Part shown: piece by piece, positions 1 to 12,879 of the stretch | Numbering within the stretch: position 1 is the first letter of the stretch | Layout of the letters: every line of letters starts with the position of its first letter | DNA from: Mesostigma viride | Lineage: Eukaryota; Streptophyta; Mesostigmatophyceae; Mesostigmatales; Mesostigmataceae | Assembly (NCBI GenBank): GCA_009746045.1 | Contig: RPFO01000393.1 | Location: 1-39,201 of the forward strand | Direction: 5' to 3' | Length of the DNA stretch: 39,201 nt | Notes under the pieces: generated by a model | Databases searched by the model: none | What the model was told of the DNA's origin: nothing | Seen by the model: only the letters and a program-made list of their open reading frames with translations | Program-made: the position numbers and the translations under genes

Positions 1-3000
1 TTGCGTGCATGGTGCATGTATGTATGTGTGTGTGCAGCCGCCCCTTGCCCTTGCGTGCGCGGTGTATGTACGTGTGTGTGCATGTGTGTGCGCCCCTTGC
101 GTGCGCGGTGGATGTACGTGTGTGTGCAGCCCGCCCCTTGCGTGCGCGGTGTATGTACGTGTGTGCAGCCGCCCCTTGCGTGCGCGGTGTATGTACGTGT
201 GTGTGCATCCGCCTTGCGTGCGCGGTGTATGTACATGTGTGTGCACCGCCCCTTGCGTGCGCGGTGTATGTACATGTGTGCAGCCGCCGCCATGGTGTTG
301 CGCTTGCTGCTGGTTTATGTACATGTGTGTGCAGTCGCCGCCCCTTGCGTGCGCGGTGATGTACGTGTGTGTGCATTGCGTGCATGGTGTGTGTGTGTGT
401 GCAGCGTGCGCGCGTGCGTGTGCCCTTGCGTGGTGTATGTACATGTGGTGTGCAGTCGCCCCTTGCGTGCGCGTGGTGTATGTACGTGTGTGTGCAGCCG
501 GCGTGCGCAGTGTGTACGTGTGTGTGCAGCCGCCCCGTGCGTGCGGTGTATGTACGTGTGTGTGCAGCAGCCCCTTGCGTGCGCGGTGTATGTATGTGCA
601 CGTGTGTGTGCTTGCAGCCCCGCCTTGCAGTGCGTGGGTGTATGTACGTGTGTGCGCACTGCCCCTTGCGTGCGCGGTGTATGTACGTGTGTGTGCATGC
701 CGGCCTTGCGTGCATGGTGTGTGTATGTGTGTGCAGCCGCCCCTTGCATGCGCGGTGTTGTACGTGTGTGGCACTCGCCCCTTGCGTGCGCGGTGGATGT
801 ACATGTGTGTGCAGCCGCCCCTTGCGTGCATGGTGTATGTCCATGTGTGTGCAGCAGTTGCCCCTTGCGTGCGCGGCGTATGTACATGTTTTTGCACTCG
901 CCCCTTGCGTGCATTGTGTATGTATGTGTGTGTGCAGCCGCCCCTTGCGTGCGCGGTGGATGTACGTGTGTGTGCAGCCACCCCTTTCGTGCGCGGTGTA
1001 TGTACATGTGAGTGCCGTCGCCCCAAGCGTGCATTTGTGTGTAAGTGTGTGTGCAGCAGCCCCTTGCGTGCGCGGTGTATGTACGTGTGTGTGCAGCCGC
1101 CCCGTGGTTGCGCGGTGGATGTACATGTGAGTGGAGCCGGTCCTTGCGTGCGCGGTGTATGTACGTGTGTGTGCAGCCGCCCCTTGCGTGCGCGGTGTAG
1201 GTACGTATGTGTGCAGCCGCCCCTTGCGTGCGCGGTGTATGTACGTGTGTGTGCAGCCGCTCCAAGCGTGCGCGGTGTGTGTACATGTGAGTGCAGCTGC
1301 CCCAAGCGTGCGCGGTGTGTGTACATGTGTGTGCAGTTGCCCCTTGCGTGCGCGGTGGATGTACGTGTGTGTGCATGCCGGCAATTGCGTGCATGGTGTG
1401 TGTACGTGTGTGTGCAGCCGCCCCTTGCGTGCGCGGTGTGTGTACATGTGAGTGCCGTCGCCCCAAGCGTGCATTTTGTGTGTAAGTGTGTGTGCAGCCG
1501 CCCCTTGCGTGCGCGGTGTAGGTACGTGTGTGTGCAGCCGCCCCAAGCGTGCGCGGTGTATGTACGTGTGTGTGCAGCCGCCCAAGCGTGCGCGGTGTGT
1601 GTACATGTGAGTGCAGCTGCCCCAAGCGTGCGCGGTGTGTGTACATGTGTGTGCAGTTGCCCCTTGCGTGCGCGGTGGATGTACGTGTGTGTGCATGCCG
1701 GCAATTGCGTGCATGGTGTGTGTACGTGTGTGTGCAGCCGCCCCTTGCGTGCGCGGTGTGTGTACGTGTGTGTGCACTCGCCCCTTGCGTGCGCGGTGTG
1801 TGTACAGGTGTGTGCAGCCGCCCCTTGCGTGCATGGTGTATGTACATGTGTGTGCAGCCGCCCCTTGCGTGCGCGGTGGATGTACATGTGTGTGCAGCCG
1901 AACCTTGCGTGCATGGTGTGTGTACCTGTGCGTGAAGTCGCTCCTTGCGTGCATGGTGTGTGTACGTGTGTGTGCAGCCACCCCTTTCGTGCGCGGTGTA
2001 TGTACATGTGAGTGCCGTCGCCCCAAGCGTGCATTTTGTGTGTAAGTGTGTGTGCAGCAGCCCCTTGCGTGCGCGGTGTATGTACGTGTGTGTGCAGCCG
2101 CCCCGTGGTTGCGCGGTGGATGTACATGTGAGTGGAGCCGGTCCTTGCGTGCGCGGTGTATGTACGTGTGTGTGCAGCCGCCCCTTGCGTGCGCGGTGTA
2201 GGTACGTATGTGTGCAGCCGCCCCTTGCGTGCGCGGTGTATGTACGTGTGTGTGCAGCCGCCCCAAGCGTGCGCGGTGTGTGTACATGTGAGTGCAGCTG
2301 CCCCAAGCGTGCGCGGTGTGTGTACATGTGTGTGCAGTTGCCCCTTGCGTGCGCGGTGGATGTACGTGTGTGTGCATGCCGGCAATTGCGTGCATGGTGT
2401 GTGTACGTGTGTGTGCAGCCGCCCCTTGCGTGCGCGGTGTGTGTACATGTGAGTGCCGTCGCCCCAAGCGTCCATTTTGTGTGTAAGTGTGTGTGCAGCC
2501 GCCCCTTGCGTGCGCGGTGTAGGTACGTGTGTGTGCAGCCGCCCCAAGCGTGCGCGGTGTGTGTACGTGTGTGTGCAGCCGCCCCAAGCGTGCGCGGTGT
2601 GTGTACATGTGAGTGCAGCTGCCCCAAGCGTGCGCGGTGTGTGTACATGTGTGTGCAGTTGCCCCTTGCGTGCGCGGTGGATGTACGGGTGTGTGCATGC
2701 CGGCAATTGCGTGCATGGTGTGTGTACGTGTGTGTGCAGCCGCCCCTTGCGTGCGCGGTGTGTGTACGTGTGTGTGCACTCGCCCTTGCGTGCGCGGTGT
2801 ATGTACGTGTGTGTGCAGCCGCCCCTTGCGTGCGCGGTGTAGGTACGTGTGTGTGCAGCCGCCCCAAGCGTGCGCGGTGTATGTATGTGTGTGTGCAGCC
2901 GCCCCTTGCGTGCGCGGTGGATGTACGTGTGTGTGCAGCCACCCCTTTCGTGCGCGGTGTATGTACATGTGAGTGCCGTCGCCCCAAGCGTGCATTTTGT

Positions 3001-6000
3001 GTGTAAGTGTGTGTGCAGCAGCCCCTTGCGTGCGCGGTGTATGTACGTGTGTGTGCAGCCGCCCCGTGGTTGCGCGGTGGATGTACATGTGAGTGGAGCC
3101 GGTCCTTGCGTGCGCGGTGTATGTACGTGTGTGTGCAGCCGCCCCTTGCGTGCGTGGTGTGTGTACATGTAAGTGCAGCCGCCCTTGCGTGCGCGGTGTA
3201 TGTACGTGTGTGTGCAGCCGTCCCTTGCGTGCGCGGTGTGTGTACGTGTGAGTGCAGCTGCCCCAAGCGTGCGCGGTGTGTGTACATGTGTGTGCAGTTG
3301 CCCCTTGCGTGCGCGGTGGATGTACGTGTGTGTGCATGCCGGCAATTGCGTGCATGGTGTGTGTACGTGTGTGTGCAGCCGCCCCTTGCGTGCGCGGTGT
3401 GTGTACGTGTGTGTGCACTCGCCCCTTGCGTGCGCGGTGGATGTACATGTGTGTGCAGCCGCCCCTTGCGTGCATGGTGTATGTCCATGTGTGGGCAGTT
3501 GCCCCTTGCGTGCGCGGCGTATGTACATGTTTTTGCACTCGCCCCTTGCGTGCATGGTGTATGTATGTGTGTGTGCAGCCGCCCCTTGCGTGCGCGGTGG
3601 ATGTACGTGTGTGTGCAGCCACCCCTTTCGTGCGCGGTGTATGTACATGTGAGTGCCGTCGCCCCAAGCGTGCATTTTGTGTGTAAGTGTGTGTGCAGCA
3701 GCCCCTTGCGTGCGCGGTGTATGTACGTGTGTGTGCATCTGCCCCGTGGTTGCGCGGTGGATGTACATGTGAGTGGAGCCGCCCCAAGCGTGTGTACATG
3801 TGTGTGCAGTTGCCCCTTGCGTGCGCGGTGGATGTACGTGTGTGTGCATGCCGGCAATTGCGTGCATGGTGTGTGTACGTTTGTGTGCAGCCGCCCCTTG
3901 CGTGCGCGGTGTATGCCAGTGTGTGTGCATGCCGGCCCTTGCGTGCATGGTGTGTGTAAGTGTGTGTGCAGCCGCCCCGAGCGTGTGTACATGTGTGTGC
4001 AGTTGCCCCTTGCGTGCGCAGTGGATGTACGTGTGTGTGCATGCCGGCAATTGCATGCATGGTGTGTGTACGTGTGTGTGCAGCCGCCCCTTTCGTGCGC
4101 GGTGTGTGTACGTGTGTGTGCACTCGCCCCTTGCGTGCGCGGTGTATGTACGTGTGTGCAGCCGCCCCTTGCGTGCGCGGTGTATGCCAGTGTGTGTGCA
4201 TGCCGGCCCTTGCGTGCATGGTGTGTGTAAGTGTGTGTGCAGCCCCTTGCGTGCATGGTGTATGTACGTGTGTGTGCAGCCGCCCCTTGCGTGCGCGGTG
4301 TGTGTACGTATGTGTGCAGCCGCCCCTTGCGTGCGCGGTGTATGTACGTGTGTGTGCAGCCGCCCCTTGCGTGCGCGGTGTAGGTACGTGTGTGTGCAGC
4401 CGCCCCAAGCGTGCGCGGTGTGTGTACATGTGAGTGCAGCTGCCCCAAGCGTGCGCGGTGTGTGTACGTGTGTGTGCAGTTGCCCCTTGCGTGCGCGGTG
4501 GATGTACGTGTGTGTGCATGCCGGCAATTGCGTGCATGGTGTGTGTACGTGTGTGTGCAGCCGCCCCTTGCGTGCGCGGTGTATGTACGTGTGTGTGCAG
4601 CCGCCCCTTGCGTGCGCGGTGTATGTACATGTGTGTGCATCCTTGTCCTTGCGTGCGCGGTGTATGTACATGTGTTTGCACTCGCCCCTTGCGTGCGCGG
4701 TGTATGTACATGTGTGTGCAGCCGCCCCTTGCCTGCATGGTTTATGTACATGTGTGTGCAGTCGCCCCGTGCGTGCGCAGTGTATGTACGTGTGTGTGCA
4801 GCCGCCCCTTGCGTGCGTGGTGTGTGTACATGTGAGTGCAGCCGCCCCTTGCGTGCGCGGTGTATGTACGTGTGTGTGCAGCAGCCCCTTGCGTGCTTTG
4901 TGTGTGTACATGTGTGTGAATCCTTGTCCTTGCGTGCATGGTGTGTGTACGTGTGTGTGCAGCCGCCCCTTGCGTGCATGGTGGATGTACATGTGAGTGC
5001 CGTTGCCCCTTGCGTGCGCGGTGTATGTACGTGTGTGTGCAGCCGTCCCTTAATTGCGTGCGCGGTGTGTGTACGTGTGTGTGCACTCGCCCCTTGCGTG
5101 CGCGGTGTATGTACGTGTGTGCAGCCGCCCCTTGCGTGCGCGGTGTATGCCAGTGTGTGTGCATGCCGGCCCTTGCGTGCAAGGTGGTGTGTAAGTGTGT
5201 GTGCAGCCCCTTGCGTGCATGGTGTATGTACGTGTGTGTGCAGCCGGCCCTTGCGTGCATGGTGTGTGTACATGTGAGTGCAGCCGTCCCTTCCGTGCAT
5301 GGTGTGTGTACGTGTGTGTGCAGTTGCCCCTTGCGTGCGCAGTGTATGTACGTGTGTGTGCATGCCGGCCCTTGCGTGCATGGTGTGTGTACGTGTGTGT
5401 GCAGTTGCCCCTTGCATGCGCGGTGTATGTACATGTGAGTGCAGCCGCCCAAGAGTATGTACATGTGAGTGCCGTCGCCCCTAATTGCGTGCATTGTGTG
5501 TGTAAGTGTGTGTGCAGCAGCCCCTTGCGTGCGCGGTGTATGTACGTGTGTGTGCAGCCGCCCCTTGCGTGCATGGTGTATGTCCATGTGAGTGCCGTTG
5601 CCCCTTGCGTGCGCGGTGTATGTACGTGTGTGTGCAGCCGTCCCTTAATTGCGTGCGCGGTGGATGTACATGTGCGGGCAGTTGCCCCTTGCGTGCGCGG
5701 TGTATGTACGTGTGTGTGCAGCCGTCCCTTGCGTGCGCGGTGTATGTACGTGTGTGTGCAGCCGCCCCTTGCGTGCATGGTGAGTGTAAGTGTGTGTGCA
5801 GCAGCCCCTTGCGTGCGCAGTGTATGTACGTGTGTGTGCAGCCGCCCCTTGCGTGCGCGGTGTGTGTATACTGTGTGTGCATGCCGGCCCTTGCGTGCAT
5901 GGTGTGTGTACGTGTGTGTGCAGCCGCCCCTTGCGTGCGCGGTGTGTGTACGTGTGTGTGCACTCGCCCCTTGCGTGCGCGGTGGATGTACAGGTGTGTG

Positions 6001-9000
6001 CAGCCGCCCCTTGCGTGCATGGTGTATGTACATGTGTGTGCAGCCGCCCCTTGCGTGCGCGGTGGATGTACATGTGTGTGCAGCCGAACCTTGCGTGCAT
6101 GGTGTGTGTACCTGTGCGTGAAGTCGCTCCTTGCGTGCATGGTGTGTGTACGTGTGTGTGCAGCCGCCCCTTGCGTGCATGGTGTATGTACATGTGAGTG
6201 CCGTTGCCCCTTGCGTGCGCGGTGTATGTACGTGTGTGTGCAGCCGTCCCTTAATTGCGTGCGCGGTGTGTGTACGTGTGTGTGCACTCGCCCCTTGCGT
6301 GCGCGGTGTATGTACGTGTGTGCAGCCGCCCCTTGCGTGCGCGGTGTATGCCAGTGTGTGTGCATGCCGGCCCTTGCGTGCAAGGTGTGTGTAAGTGTGT
6401 GTGCAGCCCCTTGCGTGCATGGTGTATGTACGTGTGTGTGCAGCTGCCCCTTGCGTGCGCGGTGTGTGTACGTGTGTGTGCAGCCGCCCCGTGGTTGCGC
6501 GGTGTATGTACATGTGTGTGCAGTTGCCCCTTGCGTGCGCGGTGTATGTACGTGTGTGTGCAGCCGCCCCTTGCGTGCGCGGTGTAGGTACGTGTGTGTG
6601 CAGCCGCCCCAAGCGTGCGCGGTGTGTGTACATGTGTGTGCAGTTGCCCCTTGCGTGCGCGGTGTATGTACGTGTGTGTGCAGCCGCCCCGTGGTTGCGC
6701 GGTGTATGTACATGTGTGTGCAGTTGCCCCTTGCGTGCGCGGTGTATGTACGTGTGTGTGCAGCCGGCCCTTGCGTGCGCGGTGTAGGTACGTGTGTGTG
6801 CAGCCGCCCCAAGCGTGCGCGGTGTGTGCACATGTGTGTGCAGTTGCCCCTTGCGTGCGCGGTGTGTGTACGTGTGTGTGCAGCCGCCCCTTGCGTGCGC
6901 GGTGTATGTACGTGTGTGTGCAGTTGCCCCTTGCGTGCGCGGTGGTTTTTCGTGTGTGTGCAGCCGGCCCTTTCGTGCGCGGTGTGTGTACATGTGAGTG
7001 CAGCTGCCCCAAGCGTGCGCGGTGTGTGTACATGTGTGTGCAGTTGCCCCTTGCGTGCGCGGTGGATGTACGTGTGTGTGCAGCCGCCCCTTGCGTGCGC
7101 GGTGTATTTACGTGTGTGTGCAGCCGCCCCAAGCGTGCGCGGTGTGTGTACGTGTGTGTGCAGTTGCCCCTTGCGTGCGCGGTGTGTGTACATGTGTGTG
7201 CAGTTGCCCCTTGCGTGCGCGGTGTATGTACATGTGTGTGCAGTTGCCCCTTGCGTGCGCGGTGTATGTACGTGTGTGTGCAGCCGCCCCTTGCGTGCGC
7301 GGTGTAGGTACGTGTGTGTGCAGCCGCCCCAAGCGTGCGCGGTGTGTGTACATGTGTGTGCAGTTGCCCCTTGCGTGCGCGGTGTGTGTACGTGTGTGTG
7401 CAGCCGCCCCTTGCGTGCGCGGTGGATGTACGTGTGTGTGCAGTTGCCCCTTGCGTGCGCGGTGGATGTACGTGTGTGTGCAGCCGCCCCTTGCGTGCGC
7501 GGTGTGTGTACATGTGAGTGCAGCTGCCCCAAGCGTGCGCGGTGTGTGTACATGTGTGTGCAGTTGCCCCTTGCGTGCGCGGTGGATGTACGTGTGTGTG
7601 CAGCCGCCCCTTGCGTGCGCGGTGTAGGTACGTGTGTGTGCAGCCGCCCCAAGCGTGCGCGGTGTGTGTACGTGTGTGTGCAGTTGCCCCTTGCGTGCGC
7701 GGTGTGTGTACATGTGTGTGCAGTTGCCCCTTGCGTGCGCGGTGTATGTACGTGTGTGTGCAGCCGGCCCTTGCGTGCGCGGTGGATGTACGTGTGTGTG
7801 CAGCCGGCCCTTGCGTGCATGGTGTGTGTACGTGTGTGTGCAGCCGGCCCTTGCGTGCGCGGTGGATGTACATGTGTGTGCAGTCGCCCCTTGCGTGCGC
7901 GGTGTGTGTACATGTGAGTGCAGCTGCCCCAAGCGTGCGCGGTGTATGTACGTGTGTGTGCAGCCGCCCCGTGGTTGCGCGGTGTATGTACATGTGTGTG
8001 CAGTTGCCCCTTGCGTGCGCGGTGTATGTACGTGTGTGTGCAGCCGGCCCTTGCGTGCGCGGTGTAGGTACGTGTGTGTGCAGCCGCCCCTTGCGTGCGC
8101 GGTGTAGGTACGTATGTGTGCAGCCGCCCCTTGCGTGCGCGGTGTATGTACGTGTGTGTGCAGCCGCCCCGTGGTTGCGCGGTGTATGTACATGTGTGTG
8201 CAGTTGCCCCTTGCGTGCGCGGTGTATGTACGTGTGTGTGCAGCCGGCCCTTGCGTGCGCGGTGTAGGTACGTGTGTGTGCAGCCGCCCCAAGCGTGCGC
8301 GGTGTGTGTACATGTGTGTGCAGTTGCCCCTTGCGTGCGCGGTGTGTGTACGTGTGTGTGCAGCCGCCCCTTGCGTGCATGGTGTGTGTACGTGTGTGTG
8401 CAGCCGCCCCTTGCGTGCGCGGTGGATGTACGTGTGTGTGCATGCCGGCAATTGCGTGCATGGTGTGTGTACGTGTGTGTGCAGCTGCCCCAAGCGTGCG
8501 CGGTGTGTGTACATGTGTGTGCAGTTGCCCCTTGCGTGCGCGGTGGATGTACGTGTGTGTGCAGCCGCCCCTTGCGTGCGCGGTGTAGGTACATGTGTGT
8601 GCAGCCGCCCCAAGCGTGCGCGGTGTGTGTACGTGTGTGTGCAGTTGCCCCTTGCGTGCGCGGTGTGTGTACATGTGTGTGCAGTTGCCCCTTGCGTGCG
8701 CGGTGTATGTACGTGTGTGTGCAGCCGGCCCTTGCGTGCGCGGTGTGTGTACATGTGAGTGCAGCTGCCCCAAGCGTGCGCGGTGTGTGTACATGTGTGT
8801 GCAGTTGCCCCTTGCGTGCGCGGTGGATGTACGTGTGTGTGCATGCCGGCAATTGCGTGCATGGTGTGTGTACGTGTGTGTGCAGCCGCCCCTTGCGTGC
8901 GCGGTGTGTGTACGTGTGTGTGCACTCGCCCCTTGCGTGCGCGGTGGATGTACAGGTGTGTGCAGCCGCCCCTTGCGTGCATGGTGTATGTACATGTGTG

Positions 9001-9653
9001 TGCAGCCGCCCCTTGCGTGCGCGGTGGATGTACATGTGTGTGCAGTTGCCCCTTGCGTGCGCGGTGTATGTACGTGTGTGTGCAGCCGGCCCTTGCGTGC
9101 GCGGTGTGTGTACATGTGAGTGCAGCTGCCCCAAGCGTGCGCGGTGTGTGTACATGTGTGGGCAGTTGCCCCTTGCGTGCGCGGTGGATGTACGTGTGTG
9201 TGCATGCCGGCAATTGCGTGCATGGTGTGTGTACGTGTGTGTGCAGCCGCCCCTTGCGTGCGCGGTGTGTGTACGTGTGTGTGCACTCGCCCCTTGCGTG
9301 CGCGGTGGATGTACAGGTGTGTGCAGCCGCCCCTTGCGTGCATGGTGTATGTACATGTGTGTGCAGCCGCCCCTTGCGTGCGCGGTGGATGTACATGTGT
9401 GTGCAGCCGAACCTTGCGTGCATGGTGTGTGTACCTGTGCGTGAAGTCGCTCCTTGCGTGCATGGTGTGTGTACGTGTGTGTGCAGCCGCCCCTTGCGTG
9501 CATGGTGTATGTACATGTGAGTGCCGTTGCCCCTTGCGTGCGCGGTGTATGTACGTGTGTGTGCAGCCGTCCCTTAACTGCGTGCGCGGTGTGTGTACGT
9601 GTGTGTGCACTCGCCCCTTGCGTGCGCGGTGTATGTACGTGTGTGCAGCCGCC
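1..9653. repeat. 40-bp satellite array, left block
   Basis: This is a tandem array of about 240 units, most of them exactly 40 bp long; between about 6480 and 8440 the phase repeats every 120 bases without slippage. A typical unit contains TGCAGCCGCCCC, then TTGCGTGCGCGGTG, then TATGTACGTGTGTG. Common variants are CAGTTGCCCC, CACTCGCCCC, CATGCCGGCAATTG, CCCCAAGCG in place of CCCCTTGCG, and GCATGG in place of GCGCGG. Some units are 36-39 bp or carry short indels, especially in 1-900. The array touches the window edge, so its true left end is unknown. Long open frames run through it on both strands, but they simply mirror the repeat and I do not call genes here. Confidence 0.97.
780..4580. repeat. 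Satellite higher-order block A (copy 1)
   Basis: This 3.8-kb stretch of the satellite carries the same order of unit variants as about 24115-27915, at an offset of about 23,335 bases. Landmarks include the unit with CATGTTTTTGCACTCG (886 and 24220; also 3529 and 26866) and the GTGGTTGCGCGG unit followed by GAGTGGAGCCGG (3065 and 26401). The shared order of rare variants means the two stretches come from one duplication and not from independent drift of 40-bp units. Boundaries are approximate, set where unit variants stop agreeing. Confidence 0.85.
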
Positions 9654-9728
9654 AGTTAGATGAGATGCTTAGGCTGACACACGGATTTCCGGCCTGCGCG
9701 CCGCGTATTGCCTACCGCGGCTGAGCGG

Positions 9729-9772
9729 GACACCTCAGTACAGTACGGCAGGGTGTACGGTACTGAGGTGTC
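9729..9772. other. Inverted repeat / hairpin in the leader
   Basis: Arms at 9729-9745 and 9756-9772 are inverted copies of each other with one mismatch; the outer 13 bases, starting GACACCTCAGTAC, pair perfectly around a loop of about 10 bases. It could be an RNA structure of the retroelement leader (for example packaging or translation control) or a DNA palindrome. Function is not shown by the sequence. Confidence 0.75.
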
Positions 9773-10127
9773 ATGTGGACCGATGTGCGGTTAGTGCCAG
9801 ACTGTTCCTAGGTGCTAGCTCGACCCGCCAGGTCCGGTGTAGCCGGGCCTGACGGGCCGAGTCTTAGCTGGATGCTAGTGACGTGGTCGCATGGCATTGC
9901 AGTGTACACTTGTCCACTGGTCGTGTGCTGCAGGTAGCACCGCCATAGGCATATAGGCGTAGCACTGGGGAGTGCCACAGCACCCGAGTCTGCCCAGTTC
10001 CATTCTGAGCCCTCAGCTTTCACCTCTCTCTCATTGTATTATTGTAATACAATCATCATTCGCTCTCAGCTTTCGCAGTTGTTCGTCGTCCCTAGTCTCC
10101 ATCCAACTTGGACTGAAAAGTTCGATA

Positions 10128-10152
10128 TTTTTTTTTAAGCAAAAAAAAAAAA
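10128..10152. other. T9-AAGC-A12 snapback immediately before the gag ATG
   Basis: Nine T residues (10128-10136) and twelve A residues (10141-10152) are separated only by AAGC, and the ATG follows at 10156. In RNA this could fold as a U-A stem next to the start codon. Homopolymers of this length are also common sites of sequencing error. Confidence 0.6.
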
Positions 10153-10155
10153 GAT

Positions 10156-10647
10156 ATGGCGTCCAACAACGGCAACAACGGCAACAACAACAAGGGGAAG
10201 GCGCCTGCCAGGCGCACCTCACCCCGCCTTTCGCCGGAGGGCACGCCCTCCACCACCGATGCGAGGGTGACGCCCAACGTCCCCTTCCGCACGGTGGTCG
10301 CTGACCAACCCAGGCGTCGGGGCCCGCAGGTGGGGCCCGGCGCCCGGGGGATGGCGAGCGGGCGGCCGTTTGCCACTGGCGGTTTGTCCGCCATGGCACC
10401 TGGGGGGCAGGTCCCCCGGGCACGACGTTCACCCGTCGCAGGTGACGGGGGTCGTGAGCGGAGTGATTCCTCCGAGGAGGATGGCGAGGTGCCGCCTGCG
10501 AGGCCTCGGCCTTCGCTTGAGCTTTCGTCGCAGACACCTGCGACGTCTGGCAACCTTTCCGTGGGCCGACAGATGGCCACCATGGACATTGACCGGTATG
10601 GGGAACATGTTCCGCCCCCGGTCATGTTCGGGCGCCCACCCCATTTC
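10156..10647 (+). pseudogene. gag N-terminal segment, frame 1 part
   Basis: Starts at the ATG at 10156 (MASNNGNNGNNNKGK...). The product is basic, then Pro/Gly/Arg-rich and probably disordered, as often seen at the N-terminus of gag proteins. In this frame the stop comes at about 10689, but the protein-like reading continues in frame 3 (EDDIPAFIAVNGRILLDRFQ) from near 10645. I therefore place a frameshift in or next to the CCCCCTTGGGG tract around 10648-10658. GC content here is much higher than downstream of 11715. Assignment to gag rests on position before the zinc knuckles, not on a recognised domain. Confidence 0.5.
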
Positions 10648-11424
10648 TCCCCCTTGGGGAGGACGACATCCCGGCGTTCATTGCGGTGAACGGCCGGATC
10701 TTGCTCGATCGTTTTCAGTTGCTTCCAGATGAGCAGATACACGCGATAGAGGTTCATCGGGTGCACTCGCTGATCGAGGGGCGTCTTAGGATGCAGCTCC
10801 CACTGGTTCAGGTGGCGGTTTGGCTGTACTGTTTCGCCAATCGGCCGCGGCACAACCCCGGCACTGTTGATCAGTGGGCGTCCAGGCAGCGCCAGAGAGA
10901 GGCGCTGCGCGTGGTCTCCAGACCAGAGATCGCGCTGACTCCGTTGCCAGCGTGGCCCCAAGTCACGCCAGTTGGCTGGGGCCCGGATAGGCGTGAGGCG
11001 GCTGCGATGCCGCCTGCGACGGGGCGCGGGGCGGCAGACGCCCCCAACACGCCCATGGGTGGTGAAGCCACCCAGGACCCTCTGGCAGGTCAGAGGGTCC
11101 AACCTCAGCCGCAGGCTCCCCCGCCCCGCGTGGGGGGCCAGGTGGCTGAGGAGGCCACCGGGGTCGCAGGGACCCCGGCGGCGACACAAGCGCCCGGGGT
11201 CGCAGGGACCCCGGCAGCGACGCCGGCGCCTCCGGCGCTGGCGGGGGATGCAGCCCCCATGGAGGGTGTCACGGGCACCTCCAGCGGCTCTGGGGGGCAG
11301 GCCCCCTCTAGTCGCACAAGGACAAGTCCCTGGCAGGGCCGGAGGGGCCCCAGGGTCCCACCGCAGCTGGGCAGCAACCAGCACTGCTGGAGGGCGACCT
11401 GCAAGGTCGCGACTTCATCACCCT
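10648..11424 (+). pseudogene. gag N-terminal segment, frame 3 then frame 2 part
   Basis: Frame 3 gives a folded-looking stretch (LLDRFQLLPDEQIHAIEV..., WLYCFANRPRH) and then Pro/Ala-rich linker with a short internal repeat (GVAGTPAAT occurs twice, around 11160-11220). From about 11300 frame 2 looks more protein-like (GPEGPQGPTAAGQQPALLEG) before frame 1 takes over near 11425. At least two more indels are therefore implied. It probably once formed one polypeptide with the segments on either side. Function unknown beyond gag-like position. Confidence 0.45.
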
Positions 11425-12828
11425 GGTGATGAGGCCGTGTGGCGTGCCATACAGACAGCCACAGCCTCCTTCCGTGGGCTGGCCGACAGGAGCCAGCAGA
11501 TGCATGTCGCGGAGGCGGGCAGCCTGGTGTGTGCAATCATCACGCACATCCTGGGCCTACCCAACCTCCAAGAGGGCACACGCAGGGTGTGCGACGACCT
11601 GCTGCCTGCCCTGCAGGCTCTCCTCTCAGGGAGGAGGGTGCAGGGCAGCAGGGTGCGTCTGGTGCGTTTGCTGGAGCTCCTACACAACGCCATCCTGAGA
11701 GGGGCGGGTAGGTGGCTAACTCTGCCTACCTGGTTGCATCACAATCTTACTAACCCTACTGACGATGACGTGTCCCTCTCTCCCACCTTCCATGATTGGG
11801 AGGAGGCCCGCAGCAGGAGGCGGGAAGTGACACACACTCACACCCCCAACCAGCCCACCCCTATGTTGTCTAACCCTCCTACACAGCCCATGTTTGCCCA
11901 TCCTGCTCAGCTCACTCAAGTAGCACTTCCCTCTCAGCAGGTCTCTCCTGTGAATGCTGCAGCAGCAACACCATCTTCTCCCTCTCCCCCTGCATCCCCC
12001 TCTAGGCCCACTTACAATGAAAACCGTCCTGTGGATAGGATTAATGTCAGGGGGCTGCCTGAGGGGTATACTAGGGAGCAGGGGAATCATGCACTTCTCT
12101 CTCTGCAGCTGGCTAGGGAGGAACTGAATGTCAAGAATTGGTTTGGATCTCTCATGCAGGGGGATTTTTACCATCAGTCCTCTTCTCAGATTCAGAATCT
12201 CATTCTTGTCTTCCAGCGTAGGTATCCCAAGTGGCAGGACACGCAGGCTAGGGCAGTTTGGGAGGCTTTCATGAAGGAGCTAACTGACCTCCTCTCCACC
12301 CCCTCATCTGTGGACATCTATGGGGCATTCAGGTGGGTAGAGGAATACAGGGTCACATCAGTGGACTATGTGGCTGAGACAAAGAAATATGAGCTAGCCA
12401 TCAAAGCACGTCCTGATGTCCAGCAGCTAGATCACAAGTTCTTGCTGCGTTCCTTCCTTGAGAAACTCAAACTTGACAAAAACACCTACGCCATGCTTGC
12501 AACAGGAATGGCAAAGTACTGGGAGGACATGAAGGAGGCATTGGATTATATCAAGCTGGCCTTGGCTCCCCTTAGCCAGGGGGCCATGGGCACCTCTGTA
12601 AAGAGGGTCAGGGGGGAAGAGAGGGAGGAGGAGGATAGGGAGAGGGAAGACAGGAGCAAGAGACCTGTCACTATGGCAGAAGTCAAGTCCCTGCTGGGAC
12701 AAATGTTTAAGGGCAAGGGCAAGGGCAAGGGCAAGGGCAAGGGCAAGGGCAGGGGCTGGGGCAAGGGCAAGGGTAAGGGGCAGTCTCCCTCCAAGGGGGG
12801 CAGCTCCAGCAACAACAACAACAACAGT

Positions 12829-12879
<51 letters not shown>

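Larger units (their letters stand above)
9654..10155 (+). other. Retroelement 5' leader (candidate LTR/5' UTR)
   Basis: These 502 bases of unique sequence separate the satellite from the first gag ATG. They hold a strong hairpin (9729-9772), a pyrimidine-rich stretch around 10020-10110, and a T9/A12 pair right before the start codon. An integrase-encoding element should begin with an LTR, so part of this stretch may be one. No second copy exists in the window and I recognise no primer-binding site, so LTR identity is inference. Confidence 0.5.

Noticed and set aside
5-2011. Plus-strand Cys/Val/Arg-rich open frame resembling a cysteine-rich secreted protein
   Set aside because: The periodic CVC and PLRARC residues come from the satellite unit; other + frames give near-identical sequence from neighbouring phases.
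3930-4240. GTAAGT...TGTGTGTGCAG pairs in the satellite as real introns
   Set aside because: The GTAAGT form is one unit variant, and the distance to the next CAG is only about 10 or 50 bases; these are splice-like by composition only.
315-5417. Minus-strand open frame of 1700 codons, His/Thr/Arg-rich
   Set aside because: It follows the 40-bp satellite exactly, other frames are open over the same interval, and there is no start context, intron or domain. Treated as a repeat shadow.
1-9653. CRISPR-like array (short repeats at regular spacing)
   Set aside because: There are no unique spacers; the whole 40-bp unit is repeated. The context is eukaryotic.
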